This document shows positions 27,249-37,975 of a DNA stretch of 64,000 nucleotides, piece after piece. The DNA is from Brucella pseudintermedia. Lineage in GTDB: Bacteria > Pseudomonadota > Alphaproteobacteria > Rhizobiales > Rhizobiaceae. Positions within the stretch are counted from its first letter, which is position 1. Each line of letters opens with the position of its first letter. Location of the stretch: NCBI RefSeq assembly GCF_008932435.1, contig NZ_WBWE01000014.1, positions 96,778 through 160,777 of the forward strand, written 5' to 3'. Below the pieces are notes generated by a model that was given only the letters and a program-made list of their open reading frames with translations, was not told the DNA's origin and made no database searches. The position numbers and the translations under genes are program-made.

Positions 27249-27423
27249 GCCAATAATCGGATTCCCGGTACAAGCGCCCTTTACGGGCTGGATGCTGGTT
27301 CTGCGATAGCACTATACGACCTGCACCGAAAGCGCTCCTGTTAAGTTTAAGTATGGGCCAATTGCCGATATGTCGACGACCGATGTGAAGCCGATCAATA
27401 ACTTGTCGATTAACAATTGGAAC

Positions 27424-27458
27424 GACTCTGGAACGAATCGGCGACGAATCGCTGACTC
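27424..27458. repeat. GANTC-dense repeat, copy 1
   Basis: Four GANTC sites (27424, 27435, 27446, 27454) lie within 35 bases. The block GGAACGAATCGGCGACGAAT at 27430 continues as CGCTGA and is repeated exactly at 27712. It is about 180 bases upstream of the helicase start codon, in a 716-base gap (27249-27964) with no credible gene. GANTC is the CcrM methylation target in Alphaproteobacteria. Confidence 0.8.
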
Positions 27459-27711
27459 CGCGAGCTTCGCCATTTGTTCACGGCAACATATAGTAAGCCT
27501 AACACAAACGCCCACAACATGATGAATCAAATGTTCCGCTTGTCCGTGTTCTCCTGACGCGAAACACCATGGTTGTTAACCTTTGGCAAAACCTGTCAAC
27601 AGACGTTGCGAAAGGCTAAGCGATGTTTCAGAAAATCTTAATGATTACTGATACTTCCTTAATGCCAAAAGGGGCGGAAACAGGATTTCCGTTAACCTTC
27701 AGGCCAAAGCC

Positions 27712-27737
27712 GGAACGAATCGGCGACGAATCGCTGA
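27712..27737. repeat. GANTC-dense repeat, copy 2
   Basis: An exact 26-base direct copy of 27430-27455, 282 bases further on, with two GANTC sites 11 bases apart. Similarity continues past it (a shared CCATTTGTTC about 15-20 bases later). The two copies fall in different reading frames, so the conservation is of DNA, not protein. Confidence 0.8.
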
Positions 27738-27910
27738 TCCGAAAAGTTTCTCCATTTGTTCTCACCACATCTTGTGGGCAGCAATCAAGGCACACCATAG
27801 AAAATCGATGTTGAATGGACTTCGACGCCTGTTTCAACGGTTTTGCGTTAACTTTTCCGGCAACGCCACCCCATCCAGCGCATCCGATTTCAATCCCCTC
27901 ATTGCGGAAA

Positions 27911-27944
27911 CAAAAAGGCGGACGGAGCTATTTCTCCGCCCGCC
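27911..27944 (-). terminator. intrinsic terminator of the thiolase gene
   Basis: GGCGGACGGAG (27917-27927) pairs with CTCCGCCCGCC (27934-27944) with one mismatch/wobble. In the minus direction it is followed by TTTTTGTTTCC, 20 bases after the thiolase stop. Confidence 0.88.
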
Positions 27945-27964
27945 CCCTTTCAATGAAGAAAAAG

Positions 27965-29230
<1,266 letters not shown>

Positions 29231-29334
29231 TCATGAAATTTGATAAAGTGTTTTTCCTGTGACGAGAGTCATTGGAGTGTGCATCGCGGGTCGCGACAGC
29301 CTAAATTACGTTGAGCCACATATAGGAGATATCC

Positions 29335-29766
29335 ATGCCTTCGCTGACCCTCGAACGAGCCAATACGATCATCGCCGGTGCCTTTGCCAAGGCAGACGAA
29401 CTGAAACTGAAGCCGCTTGCTGTTTGCGTTCTCGATGCCGGCGGCCACGTGAAGGCCTTCCAGCGTCAGGACGGAGCGTCCATGCTCCGCTTTGAAATCG
29501 GCTCGGGCAAGGCCTATGGCGCGCTCGCCGTCGGCACCGGCTCGCGCTGGCTGAACAATCAGGCGAAGGAACGTCCCCATTTTCTGGAAGGTCTTTCCGG
29601 CGTCTCGGGCGGCAAGATCGTGCCGGTGCCAGGCGGCGTTCTGATCAAGGACGCAGGCGGCGAAATCCTCGGTGCGGTGGGTATTTCGGGCGACACATCG
29701 GACAATGACGAAATCGCAGCCATCGCCGGTATTGAAGGCGCTGGCTTCAATACCGACGCGGGCTGA
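29335..29766 (+). CDS. GlcG/HbpS family (heme-degrading domain) protein
   Basis: A 143-residue cytosolic protein of the GlcG/HbpS family (formerly DUF336). It shows the family segments L-A-V-C-V-L-D-A-G-G-H near residue 27, G-K-A-Y-G-A-L-A near residue 60 and the G-G-x-I-x-x-x-x-G-A-V-G-I-S-G ending. Some relatives bind heme or cobalamin, and others sit in glycolate or propanediol operons. Nothing nearby points to a specific ligand. The stop codon runs straight into a dispersed repeat (see 29767). Confidence 0.87.
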   Translation: MPSLTLERANTIIAGAFAKADELKLKPLAVCVLDAGGHVKAFQRQDGASMLRFEIGSGKAYGALAVGTGSRWLNNQAKERPHFLEGLSGVSGGKIVPVPGGVLIKDAGGEILGAVGISGDTSDNDEIAAIAGIEGAGFNTDAG

Positions 29767-29859
29767 ACATTCCAGAGAAATGTGAAACGGTTTTGCGTTT
29801 GGAAATGCCGAAAAAGCAAATAGTTAGAGCGGTTCCGTTAAAATCGTAGCCGCTCTAAC
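29767..29859. repeat. family A repeat plus TTAGAGCGG palindrome
   Basis: The family A-like stretch (ACATTCCAGAGAAATGTG, then GGTTTTGCGTTTGGAAATGC) begins on the base after the glcG-like stop. It is followed by perfect 10-bp arms GTTAGAGCGG (29823-29832) and CCGCTCTAAC (29850-29859), with a T-run soon after. The second arm contains the stop codon of the small minus-strand ORF at 29855. Confidence 0.78.
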
Positions 29860-30067
29860 GTAGATTTTTTCTGGCAAAATACGCCACAGCCCCGGGAAGG
29901 GCACGTTCCGTGCTGCCCACCTGGTATGGCGTGTCGGACATTTTCCCAAATTGATCTTCGTTATAGGTTGTATTGCCAGCCACGTTGACGAACGTAATTC
30001 CAGATCTTACAGACAAGCCGCCATTCGAGATAATAATCTTGATAATATCGTTCATAACAAAATCCAT
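29855..30067 (-). CDS. possible small hypothetical protein in an AT-rich pocket
   Basis: A 70-residue open frame (66 if started at the ATG at 30055) with balanced composition: I-I-K-I-I-I-S-N-G-G-L-S-V, then V-N-V-A-G-N-T-T-Y-N-E-D and A-V-A-Y-F-A-R-K-N. I recognise no family. It has no strong ribosome site, and the DNA around and upstream of it (30060-30240) is far more AT-rich than the rest of the window. Its TAG stop lies within a repeat arm, as seen for several real genes here, which slightly supports it. It could still be a chance frame. Confidence 0.4.
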   Translation of the reverse strand: MDFVMNDIIKIIISNGGLSVRSGITFVNVAGNTTYNEDQFGKMSDTPYQVGSTERALPGAVAYFARKNLR

Positions 30068-30290
30068 TTCTAAAATTAATTAAGGAACATTTTCGCACTT
30101 TGTGTCGATAGTATGCCTTTCAAATTTTTTTGAATTTTAGGAAATCTACTTGATTATTTTGAAGTAAGCTAAATTAGAAAGATATTTAAAACGCAAATAT
30201 ACTTTCGAGCGGATTGAAACCGCTTTTTTGCTTGTTCTTTCGCGCATCTTGAGGCCGAAAACCGATGCTCACTTTACGGGATGCACTCCA

Positions 30291-30331
30291 AATAAAAACG
30301 CCGCTCCCGAACAAACGGGAACGGCGTTTTG
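30291..30331 (-). terminator. intrinsic terminator of rpmF
   Basis: AAAACGCCGCTCCCG and CGGGAACGGCGTTTT pair, with one wobble, around AACAAA. It lies 35 bases after the rpmF stop in the minus direction and runs into TTTTTATT. Confidence 0.88.
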
Positions 30332-30365
30332 AAAACCATCTTTCGGCTGCTATGCAGCGTCAGAC

Positions 30366-30545
30366 TTATTCCTTGGCTTCGAGGACCTGACGGCCGCGAT
30401 ACATACCGCTCTTCAGATCGATATGATGCGGACGACGAAGTTCGCCCGAGTTCTTGTCCTCGACATAGGTCGGGGCCTTGAGAGCGTCAGCCGAACGGCG
30501 CATGCCGCGCTTCGACGGAGACGTTTTTCGTTTTGGTACTGCCAT
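30366..30545 (-). CDS. rpmF: 50S ribosomal protein L32
   Basis: A 59-residue basic protein starting [20 protein letters not shown], the standard L32 opening, and ending in a lysine/glutamate tail. The zinc cysteines found in some L32 proteins are absent, so this is the zinc-free form. No plsX/fabH genes follow, unlike in E. coli; a strong terminator lies immediately downstream, so it is a single-gene unit. Confidence 0.96.
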   Translation of the reverse strand: MAVPKRKTSPSKRGMRRSADALKAPTYVEDKNSGELRRPHHIDLKSGMYRGRQVLEAKE

Positions 30546-30694
30546 GGATTCAGCTCCACTGATCGGTCAATAAACGTCCGGCACGGCCCCGAAGAGCCTG
30601 TCACATCGGACAAAATTCCGGAAAGTCACGTGCCTATACACGCTCTCACCGCGTTTGACCAGCGGGAGTCTTATCTTTTTTTCGTATCATCGAT

Positions 30695-31456
30695 TTATTG
30701 TACGCAAATCACATAGGGCCCCGACCGCGCCGCGCGTCCGGCCACGATCCGGGCAATGCGCTGCATGTTGCGTGTCGGCTTGGCGGGATTGCGCAATGCC
30801 GGGTTCGGCAGGGTAACAGCGAGCAATGCCGATTGCTGGGCGTTGAGTTTTGCCGCCGGGCGCTTGAAATAATGCTGGGCAGCGGCCTCGATCCCGTAAA
30901 TGCCCGGCCCCCACTCGGCAATATTGAGATAAATCTCCATTATGCGCTTTTTGGACAGAAGCCCGTCGGCGGCCAGCGCCAGCGGAAATTCAAGCCCCTT
31001 GCGGACATAGGAGCGTCCGTTCCAGAGGAAGAGGTTCTTCATCGTCTGCATGGTTATGGTGGAGGCCCCGCGGCTCGGGCCGCCGTCGCCCGCATCGTCC
31101 AGAACCAGCCCAAGCTGATGCCAGTCTACCCCGCCATGGCTGCAGAACTGGCCGTCCTCGGCCATCATCACCGAATTGACCAGAACCGGCGCGACATCAT
31201 CGATACTGACCCATTGGCGATCGACATCCTGCAGCAGAACATAATCCTTCACCATCAGGGTCGAGATCGGGCGGACGAAAGGCAAGGAATAGACCAGAAG
31301 CAGAAAAATCGGCAGCACGGCCAGAACCACCAGAATCTTGAGCGCAAGAGCAATCCGGGCACCCCAAACAGGATCTGCCAGATAATTGCGACCATCTTTG
31401 CTCTTGATGATGATTTTTGCCACTGTCACTGCCTGCTGCCTTCCCCCAAGCGACAT
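30695..31456 (-). CDS. mtgA: monofunctional biosynthetic peptidoglycan transglycosylase
   Basis: Polymerises lipid II into glycan strands at the outer face of the inner membrane. The 253-residue protein has one transmembrane helix (about residues 35-60, I-A-L-A-L-K-I-L-V-V-L) and a GT51 domain with the catalytic E-D-G-Q-F motif near residue 108 and G-A-S-T-I-T-M-Q near residue 135. The start at 31456 has AAGGA 7 bases upstream. Upstream in-frame codons to 31864 overlap ispA on the other strand and are not family-like. The gene is divergent from ispA. Confidence 0.94.
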   Translation of the reverse strand: MSLGGRQQAVTVAKIIIKSKDGRNYLADPVWGARIALALKILVVLAVLPIFLLLVYSLPFVRPISTLMVKDYVLLQDVDRQWVSIDDVAPVLVNSVMMAEDGQFCSHGGVDWHQLGLVLDDAGDGGPSRGASTITMQTMKNLFLWNGRSYVRKGLEFPLALAADGLLSKKRIMEIYLNIAEWGPGIYGIEAAAQHYFKRPAAKLNAQQSALLAVTLPNPALRNPAKPTRNMQRIARIVAGRAARSGPYVICVQ

Positions 31457-31607
31457 AAACCATTCCTTAATAAGTTTGAACCGGATTCCATAATCCGGGC
31501 AGGGAAACAAGTCGGAACGCGCCGTTTCGTGACGTTCAAATGAAAAAGCCTGTGCTGATCGCTGTGGCCGGTTGACCAAACCGGCGCTTTCGTCCATCCC
31601 CTTTGCC

Positions 31608-32522
31608 ATGGAAAAGCTGCCGACCGATTTCACCGCCGTTCTCAACCTTCGCGCCATGGAAGTGGAAATGGCACTGACGGGCCTTCTGGACCAGCGCCTC
31701 AGGACGGGAGAAATTGCCCGCCCGGAAAGGCTGCTCGCCGCCATGCGCCACGGTGTCCTGAACGGCGGCAAGCGTCTCCGGCCTTTTCTGGTTGTCGAAA
31801 GTGCCGCCCTCTTTGGCAAGGCTGGCGATGCCGTTCTGCGGGTTGCCGCTGCACTTGAATGCATTCACTGCTATTCGCTTGTCCATGACGACCTGCCCGC
31901 GATGGACGACGACGATTTGCGGCGCGGCCAGCCGACCGTACACAAGGCATTCGACGAAGCAGCCGCCATCCTGGCTGGCGACAGCCTGCTGACCTACGCT
32001 TTCGACATAATCTCGTCGGATGAAACCGACCTCGATGCAACAACCCGCGTGCAGCTTGTATCCGCGCTGGCGCGCGCCTCTGGTCTCGGCGGCATGGCAG
32101 GCGGACAGGCTCTCGATCTGATGGCCGAAACCAGCAAGCCCGACGAGGCCGGTATTATCACGCTTCAGGCCATGAAGACCGGCGCGCTGATCCGTTTTGC
32201 CTGCGAGGCGGGAGCCATCATCGCCAGCGCATCCACCGAAGATCGCGAGCGCATGGCCGAATTCGGTTCGGCCATCGGCCTTGCCTTCCAGCTGGCGGAT
32301 GATCTTCTGGACGTGACCGCCGACACTGAGGCGATGGGCAAGGCCACCGGCAAGGATGCCGCCGCCGGAAAAGCCACGCTGGTTTCACTTCACGGCATCG
32401 ACTGGACCCGCAAGCGGCTTTCGGGACTGGTTGCCCAGGCGGAAAGCCTGCTGGCGCCATTCGGCAAGGACGCCGATATTCTCAAGCAGGCCGCCCGCTT
32501 TATCGCCGAACGGCAGAACTGA
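31608..32522 (+). CDS. ispA: farnesyl diphosphate synthase (IspA-type prenyltransferase)
   Basis: Builds farnesyl diphosphate from isopentenyl and dimethylallyl units for undecaprenyl and quinone synthesis. The 304-residue protein has the first aspartate-rich motif D-D-L-P-A-M-D-D-D-D-L-R-R-G near residue 92 and the second, L-A-D-D-L-L-D-V, near residue 230. The G-G-K-R-L-R-P segment is near residue 55. ATG 31608 is chosen; a TTG at 31572 would add 12 residues, and neither has a clear ribosome site. With ispG at 34473, two isoprenoid genes lie within 3 kb. Confidence 0.92.
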   Translation: MEKLPTDFTAVLNLRAMEVEMALTGLLDQRLRTGEIARPERLLAAMRHGVLNGGKRLRPFLVVESAALFGKAGDAVLRVAAALECIHCYSLVHDDLPAMDDDDLRRGQPTVHKAFDEAAAILAGDSLLTYAFDIISSDETDLDATTRVQLVSALARASGLGGMAGGQALDLMAETSKPDEAGIITLQAMKTGALIRFACEAGAIIASASTEDRERMAEFGSAIGLAFQLADDLLDVTADTEAMGKATGKDAAAGKATLVSLHGIDWTRKRLSGLVAQAESLLAPFGKDADILKQAARFIAERQN

Positions 32523-32525
32523 AAT

Positions 32526-32984
32526 TCACAGATCGTCCTCACGCACCTTAATGAGGACCACATCATCCGCAGAAAGCACGCGCCCGTCTTGAGCGCGGAC
32601 ATCAAGCGCGGCCACATCCTCGCCTGAAACGCTGTCGACGAGGCGTGAATGCGTTTCGCCGGGCGCAAAGAGATGCTTTTCACCCCATTGGCGAAGTGAC
32701 ACGATGACAGGCAGGAGATCGCGCCCTTTTGCCGTCAACCGATATTCCTGATGCGCGCCGCCCTTGGGATCCGGTACAGCTTCCATGATGCCCTCCCCCG
32801 TCAGCTTGCGCAGGCGGTCGGAAAGAATATTGCGAGCGATTCCCAGATTTTTCTGAAAGGCGCTGAAACGCGTCACACCGTCAAAGGCTTCACGGACAAT
32901 CAGCAGCGACCACCAGTCGCCGATCACGTCAAGCGCGCGCGCACTGGGGCAATAATCGCCTTTCATGCTTTTTTTCCGAACCAT
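32526..32984 (-). CDS. HxlR-family winged-helix regulator
   Basis: A 152-residue DNA-binding protein. The HxlR domain shows C-P-S-A-R-A-L-D-V-I-G-D-W-W-S-L-L-I-V-R near residue 12, F-S-A-F-Q-K-N-L-G-I-A-R-N-I-L near residue 38, and the wing K-G-G-A-H-Q-E-Y-R-L-T near residue 74. The N-terminal cysteine may sense redox or electrophiles, as in relatives. GGAG precedes ATG 32984 by 5 bases. It is divergent from an MFS transporter, with two palindromes between the genes, so it probably represses both itself and the transporter. Confidence 0.9.
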   Translation of the reverse strand: MVRKKSMKGDYCPSARALDVIGDWWSLLIVREAFDGVTRFSAFQKNLGIARNILSDRLRKLTGEGIMEAVPDPKGGAHQEYRLTAKGRDLLPVIVSLRQWGEKHLFAPGETHSRLVDSVSGEDVAALDVRAQDGRVLSADDVVLIKVREDDL

Positions 32985-32998
32985 ATTCGCTCCATCGA

Positions 32999-33066
32999 TT
33001 GCAACATGGTTGCAATATAAAACCTTTTCCACTACAAACAAAATGGTTTCATTTTGAAACCATTTT
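32999..33066. promoter_or_regulatory. two operator palindromes between hxlR-type gene and MFS gene
   Basis: TTGCAAC-ATG-GTTGCAA (32999-33015) and AAAATGGTTTCA-TTT-TGAAACCATTTT (33040-33066) are both perfect inverted repeats in the 93-base divergent gap. The second ends beside the MFS ribosome site (AGGAG). Their position and symmetry fit a dimeric winged-helix repressor controlling both directions. Confidence 0.8.
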
Positions 33067-33077
33067 AGGAGCTCATC

Positions 33078-34367
33078 ATGCAAACCTCAACCGACGCGGC
33101 AGCAAGGCTGTCCGCGAACCCTGATGCACGCCCTGCGCTTTCTTCAGCTACTCTTCTTTTGTTTGCAGCGGCAAGCGGGCTGGCGGTAGCCAATGTCTAT
33201 TTCGCTCACCCGCTTCTCGATGTGATGGCCGACGACCTCGGCCTCAAGCGATCAACCGCGGGCCTTATCGTCGCCGCCAGCCAGATCGGTTATGCACTCG
33301 GCCTGATTTTCCTCGTTCCGCTCGGCGACCTGTTCAATCGGCGCAAGCTCATCATCACGCATTTCCTTCTGTCGGTCCTGTCACTGATCGCAATCGGCCT
33401 TGCGGCCAATGCCACCGTACTTCTGGTCGCCATGGCTTTCATGGGGCTGCTCGCCGTCGTCACGCAGGCGCTCGTCGCCTATGCGGCCAGCCTTGCCGAA
33501 CCTGGGCGGCGCGGCCATGTGGTCGGCATCGTCACCAGCGGCATCGTGCTCGGCATATTGCTGGCGCGCGCCATAGCTGGCGCCCTCACCGACATTGGCG
33601 GCTGGCGTATCGTCTATTTCGTTTCCGCCATTCTAACGCTTTCAATCGCGCTGCTGCTCTGGCGCTCCCTCCCCGACCAGAAGCGCCAACCCGCCAGCGT
33701 CCGCTATCCGGCACTTATTCTGTCGCTCGTGTCATTGTTTCGTTCCGAGCCGGTGCTGCGCATTCGCGCCATCATCGCCATGCTGATCTTTGCCAATATA
33801 ACCACCTTGCTCGCACCACTGGTCATGCCGCTCAGCGCACCGCCTTTTGAGCTGAGCCACGCCCAGATCGGCCTTTTCGGGCTGGCAGGTGCAGCAGGAG
33901 CACTGGCCGCATCGCGGGCAGGCAGCGTTGCCGACCGTGGCCATGCGCAGCGCATGACAGGCTTTGCCCTGCTCCTGATGTTTATCTCGTGGGGATTGAT
34001 AGCCCTGCTTGGGCACTCGCTGCTCTGGTTAATCGCAGGTGTGCTGGTAATCGACTTCGGCCTTCAGGCCGTCCACGTCACCAACCAGGCGATGATCTAC
34101 CGCGTCCGACCAGACGCGCAGAACAGGCTTACCGCCGCCTATATGGTTTTCTATTCCATCGGCAGCGCAAGCGGTTCAGCAGTTTCAACATGGGTCTACG
34201 CTCATGCAGGCTGGAACGGCGTCTGCCTGCTCGGCGCAGGCATCAGCCTTGTCACGCTCGTCTTCTGGGCAGCGACACTGAAAGCAACGCCAGAAGCTGC
34301 CACGCGTGCAGTAAGCTGCTCGGCTTGGAGCATTCCGGTTAAAACGGAGTCGCCGGAACCGGTCTAA
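33078..34367 (+). CDS. MFS transporter controlled by the HxlR regulator
   Basis: A 429-residue inner-membrane protein with about twelve hydrophobic segments and the MFS loop signature G-D-L-F-N-R-R-K near residue 85. It resembles sugar or drug efflux permeases of the AraJ/YdhP group. An AGGAG site precedes the ATG. The divergent HxlR regulator and the palindromes suggest inducible efflux, perhaps of an electrophilic or quinone-like compound; this is an inference from the pairing only. Confidence 0.88.
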   Translation: MQTSTDAAARLSANPDARPALSSATLLLFAAASGLAVANVYFAHPLLDVMADDLGLKRSTAGLIVAASQIGYALGLIFLVPLGDLFNRRKLIITHFLLSVLSLIAIGLAANATVLLVAMAFMGLLAVVTQALVAYAASLAEPGRRGHVVGIVTSGIVLGILLARAIAGALTDIGGWRIVYFVSAILTLSIALLLWRSLPDQKRQPASVRYPALILSLVSLFRSEPVLRIRAIIAMLIFANITTLLAPLVMPLSAPPFELSHAQIGLFGLAGAAGALAASRAGSVADRGHAQRMTGFALLLMFISWGLIALLGHSLLWLIAGVLVIDFGLQAVHVTNQAMIYRVRPDAQNRLTAAYMVFYSIGSASGSAVSTWVYAHAGWNGVCLLGAGISLVTLVFWAATLKATPEAATRAVSCSAWSIPVKTESPEPV

Positions 34368-34382
34368 CATTTTGTTTTTATC

Positions 34383-34472
34383 GTATTATCCAACGCAGCG
34401 AAGCGGGATCAGAAATCAGTCCAGTAGACTGATTTCCCCGCGTAGGCGCTTCGCACTTTTGCTGGAAATGCT
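34383..34472. repeat. dispersed palindromic repeat, family A, abutting the ispG stop
   Basis: Near-identical to 6827-6916 over about 90 bases (ATTATCCAACGCAGCGAAGC, then the ATCAG/CTGAT arms and GCTTCGCACTTTTGCTGG). Its end reads AGCATTTCC immediately after the TAG of ispG in the minus direction. Confidence 0.87.
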
Positions 34473-35756
<1,284 letters not shown>

Positions 35757-35927
35757 TTAACTGTACCTGTTTTCAGGTGGCGCAGCGCGACGCGAATGTC
35801 AACGCCTGCAATTCTGCGGGCCTGCATTTCTCCGGGCCTGCGTATATCCGGCTTTCGCTTTATATAATCGCTTGCCGAGGCAATGTCGCCCTCTCATTAT
35901 GTCGTGACCATAAGGAGGAGCTCGCCA

Positions 35928-36719
35928 ATGAACGACACATCTGCCGGCAAGACCGCAATCATCACCGGATCGAATTCCGGGATCGGCCTCGGTATAGCCC
36001 ATGCACTGGCGGCGGCGGGACACAACGTCGTGATAAACTCCTTCACCGACCGCAACGAGGACCATGCGCTTGCCGCCAGGCTGGGTGAAGAACATGGCGC
36101 GAGCGTGGCCTATATCGCCGCCGACATGTCAAAGGCGGATCAATGCCGGGAGCTGATCACAGAAACTGCAAAGCGGTTCGGCAGCGTGGACATTCTCGTC
36201 AACAATGCCGGCATCCAGCATGTATCGCCCGTGGACGAGTTTCCGCCTGAGCAATGGGACCGCATCATCGCGATCAACCTGACATCGGCCTTCCACACCT
36301 CCGCCGCCGCCATCCCGCATATGCGCAAGGCGGGCTGGGGCCGCATCATCAACATCGCTTCTGCGCATGGCCTCGTGGCCTCGCCGTTCAAATCGGCTTA
36401 TGTCGCTGCCAAGCACGGCATTGTCGGCTTTACCAAGACACTGGCGCTGGAGCTCGCCACCGCGAAAATCACCGCCAATTCCATCTGCCCCGGCTATGTT
36501 CTGACCCCGCTTGTCGAGGCGCAGATACCCGACCAGATGAAAGCCTATCATATGGACCGCGAAACCGTGGTTCGCGAGGTCATGCTCGACAAACAACCGA
36601 CGAAGGAATTCGTCACCACCGCCCAGATCGGGGCAGTTGCCGCCTTCCTCGCAAGTGACGCGGCAGCGCAGATCAACGGCGCCGCTATCCCTGTCGACGG
36701 CGGCTGGACGGCCGAATAG
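35928..36719 (+). CDS. bdhA: 3-hydroxybutyrate dehydrogenase
   Basis: A short-chain dehydrogenase (263 aa) that interconverts 3-hydroxybutyrate and acetoacetate with NAD. T-G-S-N-S-G-I-G (residues 13-20) binds the cofactor, N-N-A-G-I-Q-H is near residue 88, the catalytic Ser lies in N-I-A-S-A-H-G, and Y-V-A-A-K holds Tyr and Lys. The Q-H-V and H-G-L-V-A-S-P-F-K segments are typical of BdhA. Start 35928 is set by AAGGAGGAG upstream; the frame from 35883 lacks one. It complements the thiolase at 27965 in the hydroxybutyrate cycle. Confidence 0.92.
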   Translation: MNDTSAGKTAIITGSNSGIGLGIAHALAAAGHNVVINSFTDRNEDHALAARLGEEHGASVAYIAADMSKADQCRELITETAKRFGSVDILVNNAGIQHVSPVDEFPPEQWDRIIAINLTSAFHTSAAAIPHMRKAGWGRIINIASAHGLVASPFKSAYVAAKHGIVGFTKTLALELATAKITANSICPGYVLTPLVEAQIPDQMKAYHMDRETVVREVMLDKQPTKEFVTTAQIGAVAAFLASDAAAQINGAAIPVDGGWTAE

Positions 36720-36760
36720 CGCATCCCGAAAAGTGGGAACCGGTTTTCGGATAAGATGCG
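36720..36760. repeat. dispersed palindrome, family B, between convergent genes
   Basis: CGCATC (36720-36725) pairs with GATGCG (36755-36760), and inside it CCGAAAA pairs with TTTTCGG around GTGGGAACCGG. It starts on the base after the bdhA stop and ends 14 bases before the convergent MFS stop, so it may serve as a two-way terminator. Confidence 0.82.
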
Positions 36761-36774
36761 CGGCATAAGAAAGC

Positions 36775-37968
36775 TTAATGCTTTTGGTCGGCGTATCGGG
36801 CCAGACTTGAGAAGGCCAGCACCACCAGCAGCAATACCGGAAGCGCCAGAAACACCACGCCGAAGCCGCTGTGCTTGGCAACAAAGCCGATCAGCGACGG
36901 CGCCACCAACATGCCGGAATAGCCAAGCGTCGTCGCGATGGACAGGCCGACGCTCGGATTGACGCCCGGCATGTTGCCGGCCATCGAGAAGGCTATCGGC
37001 ACCATGTTGGAAATGCCGATCCCGCAGATCGCGAAACCGATAATCGCCATTGTGGAGCTGTTTCCAAAACCGACGATCAACATGCCGATAATGGCGATGG
37101 TCGTGCAGGCGCGCAGGGTTTTAACCGCGCCGAACCGGTCGCGAACCAGATCGCCCGCAAAACGCATGATGGCCATCGCGCCTGAAAACGCCGCGAAACC
37201 AAAGCCCGCCACTGTGACCGAAGCGCCCAGATCCTGGCGCATATGGTATGCGCCCCAGTCGAGAATTGCGCCTTCCGGCACCATGGAAAACAGCGCCATG
37301 ACGCCGACAAGCCATGGCAGGGGATTGCGCGGCAGGGTCAGCTTTTGCTTTTCGCCGCCGGGATGATGGTGCTCCGTGTCCGGGATGATCGAAGGCCACG
37401 CAATGGCAATCAGGATGGCGGCGATGATGGTCGTCACCAGCGCATGAACGGTCGACCCGAATTGCGCGATGAGGAAGCCGCCGCTTGCAGCACCGATCAA
37501 GCCGCCAAGGCTCCAGAAAGCGTGGCAGGACGACATGATCGCCCGGCGCATCTTTTTCTCTACCGCCACCGCATTGGCGTTCATCGACACATCCATCGCG
37601 GCCATGGTCCCGCCGAAATAGAACATCACGATCACAGCCGTGACCACATTCGGAACCAATGCAATAACCAGCAGCGCCGGAATGAAGGCAAGCGCGAAGG
37701 CGCGTACCACAATGCCCGAACCGCGATGTGCGGATAGTGCGCCCGCGACAGGCATCATGGCCAGTGAGCCAAGGCCAAAGACAAGGATCATCAGGCCCAT
37801 ACCGGCGCTGTCGAGACCCAGACGGGCGGCGAATTCCGGGATTTTCGGGGCCCAGCCGCCAAAAATATAACCGTTCATCAGGAAGAGGAGCGCGACGGCG
37901 ATCCGCTCTCTGGTTATGATCGGCGCACGCGTTGGCGCCGCATCTTCGCGTCCGGAAACCTGTTCCAT
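36775..37968 (-). CDS. MFS transporter beside a DeoR regulator
   Basis: A 397-residue inner-membrane transporter with about twelve hydrophobic segments. The G-Y-I-F-G-G-W-A-P-K-I-P region of the first helix and G-G-T-M-A-A-M-D-V-S-M-N-A-N-A near residue 118 resemble the YbjJ-like group of MFS proteins. It lies 7 bases after the stop of a DeoR-type regulator on the same strand and is probably cotranscribed. DeoR proteins usually sense sugar phosphates, so a sugar-related substrate is possible but unproven. Confidence 0.87.
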   Translation of the reverse strand: MEQVSGREDAAPTRAPIITRERIAVALLFLMNGYIFGGWAPKIPEFAARLGLDSAGMGLMILVFGLGSLAMMPVAGALSAHRGSGIVVRAFALAFIPALLVIALVPNVVTAVIVMFYFGGTMAAMDVSMNANAVAVEKKMRRAIMSSCHAFWSLGGLIGAASGGFLIAQFGSTVHALVTTIIAAILIAIAWPSIIPDTEHHHPGGEKQKLTLPRNPLPWLVGVMALFSMVPEGAILDWGAYHMRQDLGASVTVAGFGFAAFSGAMAIMRFAGDLVRDRFGAVKTLRACTTIAIIGMLIVGFGNSSTMAIIGFAICGIGISNMVPIAFSMAGNMPGVNPSVGLSIATTLGYSGMLVAPSLIGFVAKHSGFGVVFLALPVLLLVVLAFSSLARYADQKH

Positions 37969-37975
37969 CTATCCC

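Noticed and set aside
27312..27837. Two short minus frames (72 and 69 codons) across the GANTC repeats
   Set aside because: The repeated DNA is read in different frames in the two ORFs, so protein conservation is absent; they are by-products of the repeat.
36720..36760. Family B palindromes considered as CRISPR-like or phage att sites
   Set aside because: Copies are scattered singly between unrelated genes with no regular spacing, no cas genes and no integrase.
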